33,899 bases of DNA, from contig JAJRZN010000240.1 of NCBI GenBank assembly GCA_024275235.1, positions 1 through 33,899 on the forward strand. Reading direction: 5' to 3'. Below are positions 1 to 7,836 of this stretch, piece by piece. The notes under the pieces were generated by a model. It had not been told where the DNA came from and searched no databases. It saw only the letters and a list, made by a program, of their open reading frames with translations. The stretch's first letter is position 1; each line of letters starts with the position of its first letter. Source of the DNA: Deltaproteobacteria bacterium (lineage in GTDB: Bacteria; Desulfobacterota; Desulfobulbia; Desulfobulbales; VMSU01). The position numbers and the translations under genes are program-made.

Positions 1-804
1 AATTTAAGTGACTTTGAGCCCCGGCAGCGGGTTGCCTACGCGGATTTACCGGAAATCGACCGCTGGGCTCTGTCACAGTTTGAGCAGCTGCGGGAGCGTT
101 TTGTCAAGGCCTATGATGACTTTGAGTTCCACATTATCTTTCATGGGCTGCAGAATTTCTGCGCCGTGACCATGAGCTCCTTTTATCTCGATATTATCAA
201 GGATCGTCTTTATACCGCGGCGGGCAGCTCTCAGGAACGGCGGGCGGCCCAGACCGTGCTTTATGAACTGACAGAGGGCCTGCTGCGTTTGATGGCCCCG
301 GTACTGGCCTTTACCGTGGCCGAGGCCTGGGGCTATCTGCCGCCTGATCCGGAGCGGGAGCAAGACCCGGCGATGGCTGCCTTCCCGGCCCCGCGGCCGG
401 AATATCGGCAGCCGGAATTGGACGAAAAATGGGAGCGCCTGATTCTGATCCGCCGGGAGTTGACCAGGGCCCTTGAGATTGCCAGGGTCAACAAGGTTAT
501 CGGCCATTCCTTAGAGGCCATGGTGACCATCTCCGCCAGCGGTGAATTGGCCGGGTTCCTTGCCGATAAACGGCAGCTGTTAGAGGATATTGCCATTGTC
601 TCTCAACTTGAGTTCGGCGAAATCAGCGATGGTGAGGTCTATGAAAGCACCGAACTTGACGGCCTGCGGGTACTGGTCTCTCCAGCCGCCGGTCAGAAAT
701 GCGAGCGCTGCTGGACTCGCAGTATCAGCGTGGGTGAAAATTCGCTTCATCCCACCATCTGTGAGCGCTGCACCAGGGTTATGCTTGAGCTGGAAGGCGC
801 TTGA
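1..804 (+). CDS. ileS: Isoleucyl-tRNA synthetase, C-terminal part (5' truncated by window edge)
   Basis: Frame 1 is open from base 1 (NLSDFEPRQRVAYADLPEIDRWALSQFEQLRERF...YDDFEFHIIFHGLQNFC...SSFYLDIIKDRLYT); C-terminal zinc motif CERCWTRS...CERC; followed by lspA as is common. Confidence 0.95.
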   Translation, partial: NLSDFEPRQRVAYADLPEIDRWALSQFEQLRERFVKAYDDFEFHIIFHGLQNFCAVTMSSFYLDIIKDRLYTAAGSSQERRAAQTVLYELTEGLLRLMAPVLAFTVAEAWGYLPPDPEREQDPAMAAFPAPRPEYRQPELDEKWERLILIRRELTRALEIARVNKVIGHSLEAMVTISASGELAGFLADKRQLLEDIAIVSQLEFGEISDGEVYESTELDGLRVLVSPAAGQKCERCWTRSISVGENSLHPTICERCTRVMLELEGA

Positions 805-1277
805 TGCCATATCTGATTATCATCATGGTAGTCGCCCTTGATCAGGCGACTAAGGTCTGGATTGCCAAGACCTTCACCCTCTTTGAGAGCCGTGAGGTTA
901 TTCCTGGACTCTTTAACCTGACCTATCTTACCAACAGCGGGGCGGCCTTCGGTTTTTTGAATGGTCAGCATGGTATATGGCGGCAGGTGTTTTTTGTCGC
1001 TACCGCGCTTATCGCCCTGCTGGTAATGATTATTGCTCTGCGCCGTTTGCGGGGCCAGAGCAGGGCCGTCTCCTGGGCCGTTGCGCTCATTGCCGGGGGA
1101 GCGGCCGGTAATCTCATTGATCGTCTGCGCCAGGGGGCGGTGGTGGATTTTCTGGATTTTTATTATCACGCCCATCACTGGCCGGCCTTTAACCTGGCGG
1201 ATTCGGCGATAACCATTGGGGTAACGATACTTATTCTGGAGCAGTTTATAAGCGGGAGGCACAAAGATACAAAGTAA
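804..1277 (+). CDS. lspA: Lipoprotein signal peptidase (signal peptidase II)
   Basis: Motifs DQATKVWI, LTYLTNSGAAFGFL, GGAAGNLIDRLRQGAVVDFLDFY, FNLADSAITIG; 1-nt TGATG overlap with ileS. Confidence 0.95.
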   Translation: MPYLIIIMVVALDQATKVWIAKTFTLFESREVIPGLFNLTYLTNSGAAFGFLNGQHGIWRQVFFVATALIALLVMIIALRRLRGQSRAVSWAVALIAGGAAGNLIDRLRQGAVVDFLDFYYHAHHWPAFNLADSAITIGVTILILEQFISGRHKDTK

Positions 1278-1346
1278 GCGCCCCCATGAACGGCTTGAGG
1301 GTAATTTACAGCCCTCGCTGAGAGTTACATGAATTAAAGGAAAAAT

Positions 1347-2306
1347 ATGAACAAGACAAAAACAGCGGTTATCTTTCCCGGTCAAGGCTCACAATATGTT
1401 GGTATGGGGCGGGAGTTAGCCGAAAATGATAGCGCGGCAATGAAGATTATGACTATGGCTCAGGAGGTCAGCGGCCTGCCCATCGTTGATTTATGTTTCA
1501 ACGGCCCCATGGATGAGTTAACCAGGGCGGAGAATCTGCAGCCGGCGATGACGGCAGTCAATATGGTCTGCTGGCAGGCGGTCAGCAAGGCCGGGCTGCG
1601 GGCCGATTATTTTGCCGGTCATTCATTGGGGGAATATTCCGCCCTGTGGGCGGCCGGGGCTTTGAGCGCCGAGGATGCTATCCGACTGGTGAGCGACAGG
1701 GGCCGGATAATGGCGGCGGCTGGTGCCGAAAATCCAGGCGGTATGCTGGCCGTTCTTGGCCTTGATATCGAGACGGTGGAGGCAATTCTATCTCAAATGG
1801 ATTGTCTCTCGGAAATCAGTATCGGTAATTATAACTCCAGCCGGCAGATTGTGGTCTCCGGGACGGCGGCGGCGGTGCGCAGAGCCGGGGAGCTGGCCGT
1901 TGAGCAGGGTGGCAAGGCAATTCCTCTGCCGGTCAGTATTGCCAATCATAGTCCGTTGATGGCGGCGGCGGTGCCGGAATTCGAGAAGATATTAAGGGCT
2001 GCAACGTTGCGGAAGCCTAAGACGCCGGTCTTGTTTAATGTCACGGCCGCCGAAGCCGCCGACCCCGATGAGATCAGGGCGATAATGGCCCGTCAGGTGG
2101 TGTCCATGGTGCGCTGGCTCGATATAATTAATGCCCTGCGGGCCAAGGGAGTTAAAACCTTCATCGAAGTAGGCCCTAAAAAGGTACTCAGCGGCCTGAT
2201 GAGACGTATATTGCCTAAGGGGGGGGACTGTGTCTGCTGCCAGATTGACAGTCTCGAAGGCCTGCGTAATTGTCGGCGGGATTTGCCTGCCCTGTTTGAG
2301 GCTTGA
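1347..2306 (+). CDS. fabD: Malonyl-CoA:ACP transacylase
   Basis: FPGQGSQYVGMG, GHSLGEYSAL active-site motif, NHSPLM, EVGPKKVLSGL. Confidence 0.95.
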   Translation: MNKTKTAVIFPGQGSQYVGMGRELAENDSAAMKIMTMAQEVSGLPIVDLCFNGPMDELTRAENLQPAMTAVNMVCWQAVSKAGLRADYFAGHSLGEYSALWAAGALSAEDAIRLVSDRGRIMAAAGAENPGGMLAVLGLDIETVEAILSQMDCLSEISIGNYNSSRQIVVSGTAAAVRRAGELAVEQGGKAIPLPVSIANHSPLMAAAVPEFEKILRAATLRKPKTPVLFNVTAAEAADPDEIRAIMARQVVSMVRWLDIINALRAKGVKTFIEVGPKKVLSGLMRRILPKGGDCVCCQIDSLEGLRNCRRDLPALFEA

Positions 2307-2331
2307 CAAATCCTCCGAACAAAGGTATTTT
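2303..2331 (+). promoter_or_regulatory. Candidate sigma70-type promoter upstream of ffh
   Basis: TTGACA (2303-2308), 17-bp spacer, TATTTT (2326-2331) at the fabD/ffh junction. Confidence 0.6.
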
Positions 2332-2422
2332 AGAAAATTCTGCAATTTTGCTGGATGTTTCGAAATCAACCTTGTGGTATTGTCTGTTTTTATACATCAC
2401 GTTGAATAGTTAATAGAAAATA

Positions 2423-3787
2423 ATGTTTGATAATCTCTCCGACCGCTTAGAAGGGGTCTTTAAAAATCTCCGCGGACACGGCAAACTTTCTGAAGATAAT
2501 ATAAAAGATGCCCTGCGTGAGGTGCGTCTGGCCTTGCTGGAGGCTGATGTAAACTTCAAGGTGGTTAAGGAGTTCATCGCCTCTCTGACCGAGAAGGCGG
2601 TGGGGCAGGAGGTACTGCGGAGTCTGTCACCGGGGCAGCAGGTCATCGGGATTGTCCATGAGGCCCTGATAGACCTGCTCGGCGGTGAAGCTGTTGATCT
2701 TCAGCTCGGCGGTTCCTCGCCGGCAATTATTCTGATGGTCGGTCTGCAGGGTTCCGGCAAGACGACCTCCTCCGCCAAGCTTGCCAAACTCCTTAAGAAA
2801 AAGGGACGACGTCCCTATCTGACTCCGGCGGATGTCTATCGACCGGCAGCCATCGAACAGCTGCGGGTACTTGGTGAGAGCATTGAAGTGCCGGTGCATC
2901 CCTCTAAAACCGAGCAGGATCCGGTGGATATAAGCCGTAACGCGGTGCTGGTTGCCCGGCATGAGAATTATGACACGGTAATTATTGATACCGCCGGCCG
3001 TCTGCATGTCGATGAAAAATTGATGGCAGAGCTGGTGCGGATCAAGGAAGCGGTGCAGCCGGCGGAGATTATGCTGGTGGCCGATGCCATGACCGGCCAG
3101 GACGCGGTCAGTGTTGCCGAGCAGTTTCATCAGCAGCTGAATATCAGCGGCGTTATTCTCTCCAAGATGGAGGGTGATGCCAGGGGCGGTGCGGCCCTGT
3201 CCATCAAAAAGGTAACCAGCTGCCCCATAAAATTTGTTGGTACCGGTGAGGGCCTGGAGGCCCTTGACGTCTTTCATCCTGACCGTCTCGCCTCCCGTAT
3301 CCTGGGCATGGGAGATGTCCTCTCCCTGATTGAAAAGGCCGAGGAGGTTGTCGATAAGAACGAGGCGGCCAAGCTGGCCAAAAAGCTGCAGAAGGATGCC
3401 TTTACCCTCGGTGATTTCCGGGATCAGATTCAGCAGATCAAGAAGATGGGCAGTCTGGAACAGATTATGGGCATGATTCCGGGGATTAACAAGCTCAAAA
3501 AGATGAAGGATATGCCCAAACCGGACGAACGGGAACTTGGCAAGGTGGAGGCGATTATCAACTCCATGACTGACAAAGAACGCCGTCGTTATCAGATTAT
3601 TAACGCCAGCCGCCGCAAACGTATTGCGGCTGGTTCCGGTACCACGGTGCAGGATGTCAATAAGGTATTAAAGAGTTACAGCGAGATGCTGAAGATGATG
3701 CGCAAGATGCGGGGCCCTAAAATAGGGGGCGTGGCCGGCAGGCTCGGTAAAAAGAGGCGCAAACGGCCCAAAGGGCTTTTCCGCTGA
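2423..3787 (+). CDS. ffh: Signal recognition particle protein Ffh/SRP54
   Basis: MFDNLSDRLEGVFKNLRG, GLQGSGKTTSSAKLA, DTAGRLHVDEKLM, methionine-rich C-terminal M domain. Confidence 0.97.
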   Translation: MFDNLSDRLEGVFKNLRGHGKLSEDNIKDALREVRLALLEADVNFKVVKEFIASLTEKAVGQEVLRSLSPGQQVIGIVHEALIDLLGGEAVDLQLGGSSPAIILMVGLQGSGKTTSSAKLAKLLKKKGRRPYLTPADVYRPAAIEQLRVLGESIEVPVHPSKTEQDPVDISRNAVLVARHENYDTVIIDTAGRLHVDEKLMAELVRIKEAVQPAEIMLVADAMTGQDAVSVAEQFHQQLNISGVILSKMEGDARGGAALSIKKVTSCPIKFVGTGEGLEALDVFHPDRLASRILGMGDVLSLIEKAEEVVDKNEAAKLAKKLQKDAFTLGDFRDQIQQIKKMGSLEQIMGMIPGINKLKKMKDMPKPDERELGKVEAIINSMTDKERRRYQIINASRRKRIAAGSGTTVQDVNKVLKSYSEMLKMMRKMRGPKIGGVAGRLGKKRRKRPKGLFR

Positions 3788-3831
3788 GTTTAGCAGTTAC
3801 CACCAATTAATATATAAATGGAGAGAATGTA

Positions 3832-4086
3832 ATGGCAGTAAGAATCAGATTGAGTCGGCTGGGCCGCAAGAAGAAACCCTTTTATAGAATTGTCGTACAG
3901 AATTCCGAGGCCAGTCGTAACGGTAAGTTTCTGGAAATTGTCGGCACCTATGATCCTCTTAAATCCCCGGCTGCCGTTAATATTCAGTACGATAAAGTTG
4001 CCTCCTGGATAGCCAAGGGGGCTTTGCCCACCACCACGGTGAAGAGTCTGTTTAAGGCCCATCCGGCCCCGGCAGCGGCCGAGTAA
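3832..4086 (+). CDS. rpsP: 30S ribosomal protein S16
   Basis: MAVRIRLSRLGRKKKPFYRIVVQNSEASRNGKFLEIVGTYDP. Confidence 0.97.
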   Translation: MAVRIRLSRLGRKKKPFYRIVVQNSEASRNGKFLEIVGTYDPLKSPAAVNIQYDKVASWIAKGALPTTTVKSLFKAHPAPAAAE

Positions 4087-4107
4087 TTTCTTTCTCTGCT
4101 TTTTGTT

Positions 4108-4338
4108 ATGAAGGAATTAGTTGGTTTTATTGCCAGAGCCCTGGTCGATAATCCCGAAGAGGTGCGGGGCGATGAGGTCGATACTGACGGCACGATTCTT
4201 GAGGAATTGCGGGTCGCTCAGGATGATCTGGGCAAGGTTATCGGTAAACAGGGGCGCACGGCGAGAGCCATTCGTACATTGCTCAGTGCTTCGGCTCGAA
4301 AAGTGGATAAACGGGCTCGTCTTGAGATTATTGAATAG
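4108..4338 (+). CDS. khpA: KH-domain RNA-binding protein (KhpA/YlqC family)
   Basis: Small KH protein with GKVIGKQGRTARAIRTLL; located between rpsP and rimM. Confidence 0.9.
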   Translation: MKELVGFIARALVDNPEEVRGDEVDTDGTILEELRVAQDDLGKVIGKQGRTARAIRTLLSASARKVDKRARLEIIE

Positions 4339-4371
4339 CTTCTGTCTATCTATCGATAGCGGGAGAGCCTC

Positions 4372-4890
4372 ATGACCACACGCATAGAGTTGGGTAAGAT
4401 AGTTAAGGCCCACGGCATAAAAGGTGAAATTAAAGTTTTGCCTTTTTCCGGAGTAGCGGAAGATCTGCTGGCTCTAACCGAGATTGAGTTGCGTCATGGT
4501 GGTGATGGGCATATTCTCAAGCTCGAGAGGATTCGCCCTCAAGGTCGTCTGGTAATTATGCAGCTGACGGGGATTGTAGACCGTAATATGGCTGAGGAAC
4601 TGATCGGCAGTGAAGTCTGGGGTGATGAAGAATCACTGCCGGAGCTTGGCGATGACGAGTTCTACTGGCATGAAATGGAGGGCCTGGAGGTTGAAACCGC
4701 TGCCGGTCGGAGACTGGGGCGGGTACAGTCCTTACTGGCCACCGGCGCTCATGATGTTCTAATTATCACCAATGGCAGCAATGAGTATCTGGTGCCGGCC
4801 ATTAATGAGATTATGGTCAGCCTTGATAAGGAGGCCGGGGTTTTGGTCATTGATCCACCGCCAGGTCTGCTGGAAATTAATCTTTCCTGA
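4372..4890 (+). CDS. rimM: Ribosome maturation factor RimM
   Basis: LGKIVKAHGIKGEIKVLPF, FYWHEMEGLEVET, PAINEIM; location before trmD. Confidence 0.95.
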   Translation: MTTRIELGKIVKAHGIKGEIKVLPFSGVAEDLLALTEIELRHGGDGHILKLERIRPQGRLVIMQLTGIVDRNMAEELIGSEVWGDEESLPELGDDEFYWHEMEGLEVETAAGRRLGRVQSLLATGAHDVLIITNGSNEYLVPAINEIMVSLDKEAGVLVIDPPPGLLEINLS

Positions 4891-6191
4891 TGCGGTTTGA
4901 TATTCTGACTATATTCCCGGATCTGCTGAAATCCCCCCTTAATGAGGGTATTATCAGACGGGCCAGGGCGGCTGGTATTCTGGAGATTAACAGCCATAAT
5001 ATCCGGGATTTTGCCTTTGACAGGCATGCCATGACCGATGATCGGCCCTTTGGCGGCGGTGAGGGCATGGTAATGAAGCCGGAGCCCGTTGCCGCAGCTC
5101 TACAGGCGGTAAACGCTGAACAGGCCGGCGGTCATGTGGTGTTACTTAGTCCCCAGGGGCGGCCGTATAATCAGTCCTTGGCCGCTGAACTGGCTGCATA
5201 TAAGCATTTGATTTTTATTTGCGGTCGTTATGAAGGAATAGACGACCGACTAACAGATTATATTGATGATGAGGTGTCCATCGGCGATTATGTTCTTACC
5301 GGCGGTGAGCTGCCGGCCATGGTACTTATTGATTCCATAAGTCGTTTATTGCCCGGTGTGCTGGGATGTGTGGATTCTGCCGGCCGGGATTCCTTCAGTC
5401 GCGGGTTGCTTAAGCATCCGCAGTTTACCCGGCCGCGGGTTTTTGCCGGTCATGAGGTTCCCGAGGTCTTGATGTCCGGCGATCATCAGGCCATCAGGCG
5501 TTGGCGTCTGGCTCAGTCGGTTAAGCGGACAAGGGCGCGGCGGCCTGATTTACTGGCCGGGGCGCGCTTCAGTGCCGATGAATTAAAAGATTTAAAGTCC
5601 GAGGGTGTTGAGACTGACGGTCTGCGGGCTGAGACGGCCGCGGTTAAACTCGACGTGGCTCTGGTGCATTACCCAGTCTGTAATAAAAATAAAGAGATTA
5701 TCGGCTCGGCAATAACCAATCTTGATCTCCATGATATTGCCCGGGCTTCGGCAACCTATGGGGTGGGAACTTATTATGTGGTTACCCCCTATGAAGATCA
5801 GCAACGTCTCGCCATGGAGATTATAGAACACTGGCGGCAGGGCTTTGGGGCCGTTTATAATCCTGACCGGGGTCAGGCTCTGGCCAAGGTGGTGGTGGTC
5901 GACAGTTTAGAGAGCCTTTTCAAGGAGGCCGGGAGCCGTGGCGGGCGTTATCATGTCATGGCGACCACGGCTGCCTCAGGCGCGGCAACCATGAGCTATA
6001 AACAGGTCAGGCAGCGCCTCGCGGCCGGAGAGCGGACGCTTTTGCTCTTTGGCACCGGCTGGGGGCTGGCACCGGAGATTATGGCCCAGGTTGATGATGT
6101 CTTACCGCCCCTGGGCGGCAAGGGCTATAATCATCTCTCGGTACGTTCAGCCGTCTCCATTATCCTGGATCGTCTGCTGGCCGATGCGTAA
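4890..6191 (+). CDS. trmD: TrmD (tRNA m1G37 methyltransferase) fused to a second SPOUT-like RNA methyltransferase domain (RNA_Me_trans type)
   Basis: N-terminal ~250 aa is TrmD (MRFDILTIFPDLL, GGGEGMVMKPEP, ICGRYEGIDDR, SIGDYVLTGGELPAMV). C-terminal ~180 aa (VALVHYPVCNKNKEIIGSAITNLDLHDIARASATYGV...LLFGTGWGLAPEIM...LPPLGGKGYNHLSVRSAVSIILDRLL) resembles the RNA methyltransferase often encoded next to trmD. Confidence 0.93.
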   Translation: MRFDILTIFPDLLKSPLNEGIIRRARAAGILEINSHNIRDFAFDRHAMTDDRPFGGGEGMVMKPEPVAAALQAVNAEQAGGHVVLLSPQGRPYNQSLAAELAAYKHLIFICGRYEGIDDRLTDYIDDEVSIGDYVLTGGELPAMVLIDSISRLLPGVLGCVDSAGRDSFSRGLLKHPQFTRPRVFAGHEVPEVLMSGDHQAIRRWRLAQSVKRTRARRPDLLAGARFSADELKDLKSEGVETDGLRAETAAVKLDVALVHYPVCNKNKEIIGSAITNLDLHDIARASATYGVGTYYVVTPYEDQQRLAMEIIEHWRQGFGAVYNPDRGQALAKVVVVDSLESLFKEAGSRGGRYHVMATTAASGAATMSYKQVRQRLAAGERTLLLFGTGWGLAPEIMAQVDDVLPPLGGKGYNHLSVRSAVSIILDRLLADA

Positions 6192-6196
6192 TTTTT

Positions 6197-6243
6197 GTAA
6201 CTGTTTAGCTGTATTCCGAGCTGAAGCATATCTAAGCAGTTAC
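6197..6243. repeat. Intergenic imperfect palindromic repeat, copy 1
   Basis: GTAACTGTTTAG (6197-6208) ... CTAAGCAGTTAC (6232-6243); arms complementary at 11/12; related to the 16639 copy. Confidence 0.7.
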
Positions 6244-6305
6244 GGTTCTGAGTTTTTGGAAAGTTTTTCAACTGCATTCAATCTATAAATATAAGGGTGG
6301 TAAAG

Positions 6306-6653
6306 ATGGCAACAGTACTTGAACAAATGGCAAGAGAAAATATGCGCTATGATATTCCGGAGTTTCGTCCTGGAGATACCGTCAGTGTTCATTTAAGAAT
6401 TATAGAGGGCGCCAAGGAAAGAATTCAGATCTTCAAAGGCGTGGTAATTGCTCAACGCCGGGGCATGATGGGGGCCTCTTTCACCGTTCGCAAGATGTCG
6501 CACGGGGTTGGTGTTGAAAAATCATTTCCTTTTCATTCCCCCAAAATAGATAAGATAGAGGTTGATAATCAGGGACGGGTACGACGCTCTAAACTTTATT
6601 ATCTTCGTGAGCTGCGCGGCAAGGCGGCCCGGATTAAAGACCGTAATATATAA
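6306..6653 (+). CDS. rplS: 50S ribosomal protein L19
   Basis: [34 protein letters not shown]...[28 protein letters not shown]; start taken at ATGGCAACAG. Confidence 0.96.
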   Translation: MATVLEQMARENMRYDIPEFRPGDTVSVHLRIIEGAKERIQIFKGVVIAQRRGMMGASFTVRKMSHGVGVEKSFPFHSPKIDKIEVDNQGRVRRSKLYYLRELRGKAARIKDRNI

Positions 6654-6657
6654 GGTT

Positions 6658-7341
6658 ATGAGGGGGGGGGATGGCACGCCTGTTCAGCAGAGCTTATTCC
6701 CTCTCCCGCGGGAAACTGATCGTTTTTCCTTTGAGCGCGACTTGGTTCGCCGGGGTTTTAAGGCCATTGCCGGTACCGATGAGGCCGGACGCGGCCCTCT
6801 GGCCGGGCCTGTGGTCGCGGCAAGTGTTATTTTGCCGGTTGACTGTGATTATCAGCAGTTTAATGACTCCAAAAAATTAACGGCTAAAACGCGGAACCAC
6901 CTCTGTGATGTTCTGCGTGATATGGCTGTGTCCATTGGGATCAGTATTATTCCTGAGACCGTTATAGACCGGATCAATATTCTGCAGGCCTCACTGCTGG
7001 CCATGAAGAACTCTCTTGAAGCTCTGATTGTGCCGCCCGATTTCATCCTGGTTGATGGTAAGTTTCCGGTTCCGGTTGCTGTCTCTCAACAAGCCCTCGT
7101 CAAGGGGGATTCCCGCAGTGCCTCCATCGCGGCTGCTTCCATTATTGCCAAGGTAACCAGAGATGAAATAATGGTTCAATGTCATCGGCAATATCCTCAA
7201 TATAATTTTTGTAAAAATAAGGGCTATCCCACCGCCGAGCATCGCCGGGTTCTGGCCGCTGAGGGGCCCTGTCCCCTGCATCGCCGGAGTTTTGCCGGGG
7301 TTAAGGAGTTTTTTGCATCAGGCCCTGATCCTAAGCCATGA
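6658..7341 (+). CDS. rnhB: Ribonuclease HII
   Basis: GTDEAGRGPLAGPVVAASVIL, DSKKLTAKTR, SIAAASIIAKVTRD; start ATG at 6658 is directly followed by a G9 tract. Confidence 0.93.
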   Translation: MRGGDGTPVQQSLFPLPRETDRFSFERDLVRRGFKAIAGTDEAGRGPLAGPVVAASVILPVDCDYQQFNDSKKLTAKTRNHLCDVLRDMAVSIGISIIPETVIDRINILQASLLAMKNSLEALIVPPDFILVDGKFPVPVAVSQQALVKGDSRSASIAAASIIAKVTRDEIMVQCHRQYPQYNFCKNKGYPTAEHRRVLAAEGPCPLHRRSFAGVKEFFASGPDPKP

Positions 7342-7703
7342 GCGGTGATCGTCTCAGTCTGGGCCGTGAGGGTGAACGGCTGGCCAGTCTGTATTTACAG
7401 AAATCAGGTTACCGCATAATAGAGCGTAATTTTCGTTTTCGGGGCGGTGAAATAGATATAATTGCCCGGCAGCGGGAGTTCCTGATCTTTGTAGAGGTCA
7501 AGACCCGTTCCACCTTGGCTTACGGGGTACCGGCAGCGGCAGTGGATGTCCGCAAACAGCGGCAGATCATTCAGACCGCCAGGTTTTACATGGCTAAACA
7601 CCAGATTAAGGAGGTGGCGATACGTTTTGATGTGGTTGCCATTCTCCTGCCTAAGGGCGGCAAGGCCTTAATCGAGTTAATTCCTCATGCCTTTACGGCT
7701 TGA
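7338..7703 (+). CDS. yraN: YraN family (UPF0102) endonuclease-like protein
   Basis: LGREGERLASLYLQKSGYRIIERNFRFRGGEIDIIARQREFLIFVEVKTRS; downstream of rnhB as is common. Confidence 0.93.
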   Translation: MSGDRLSLGREGERLASLYLQKSGYRIIERNFRFRGGEIDIIARQREFLIFVEVKTRSTLAYGVPAAAVDVRKQRQIIQTARFYMAKHQIKEVAIRFDVVAILLPKGGKALIELIPHAFTA

Positions 7704-7836
7704 GGCTTTTGGTGATTGGGCGCAGCTATAAGTTACGATTTAAAGTTCCTGGTAGTTTTTTGGCCTTGCCTTAGATAGTTACGTTGATTGTTTAAATGAG
7801 GTGTGACGTGCAAGATAAGCAAAGGGGCGAGAGGTA

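Noticed and set aside
1297-1316. GAGGG...CCCTC hairpin between lspA and fabD
   Set aside because: Only a 5-bp stem and no T-run; not strong enough to call a terminator or regulatory element.
2332-2422. Possible SRP RNA upstream of ffh
   Set aside because: Region is short and AT-rich with no GGAA/GNRA SRP Alu/S-domain-like helix visible; more like a promoter and leader.
2627-3277. 216-aa minus-strand ORF inside ffh
   Set aside because: Antisense shadow of a highly conserved gene; no family features. Same reasoning applied to 747..1385, 14592..15221, 19847..20536 and similar.
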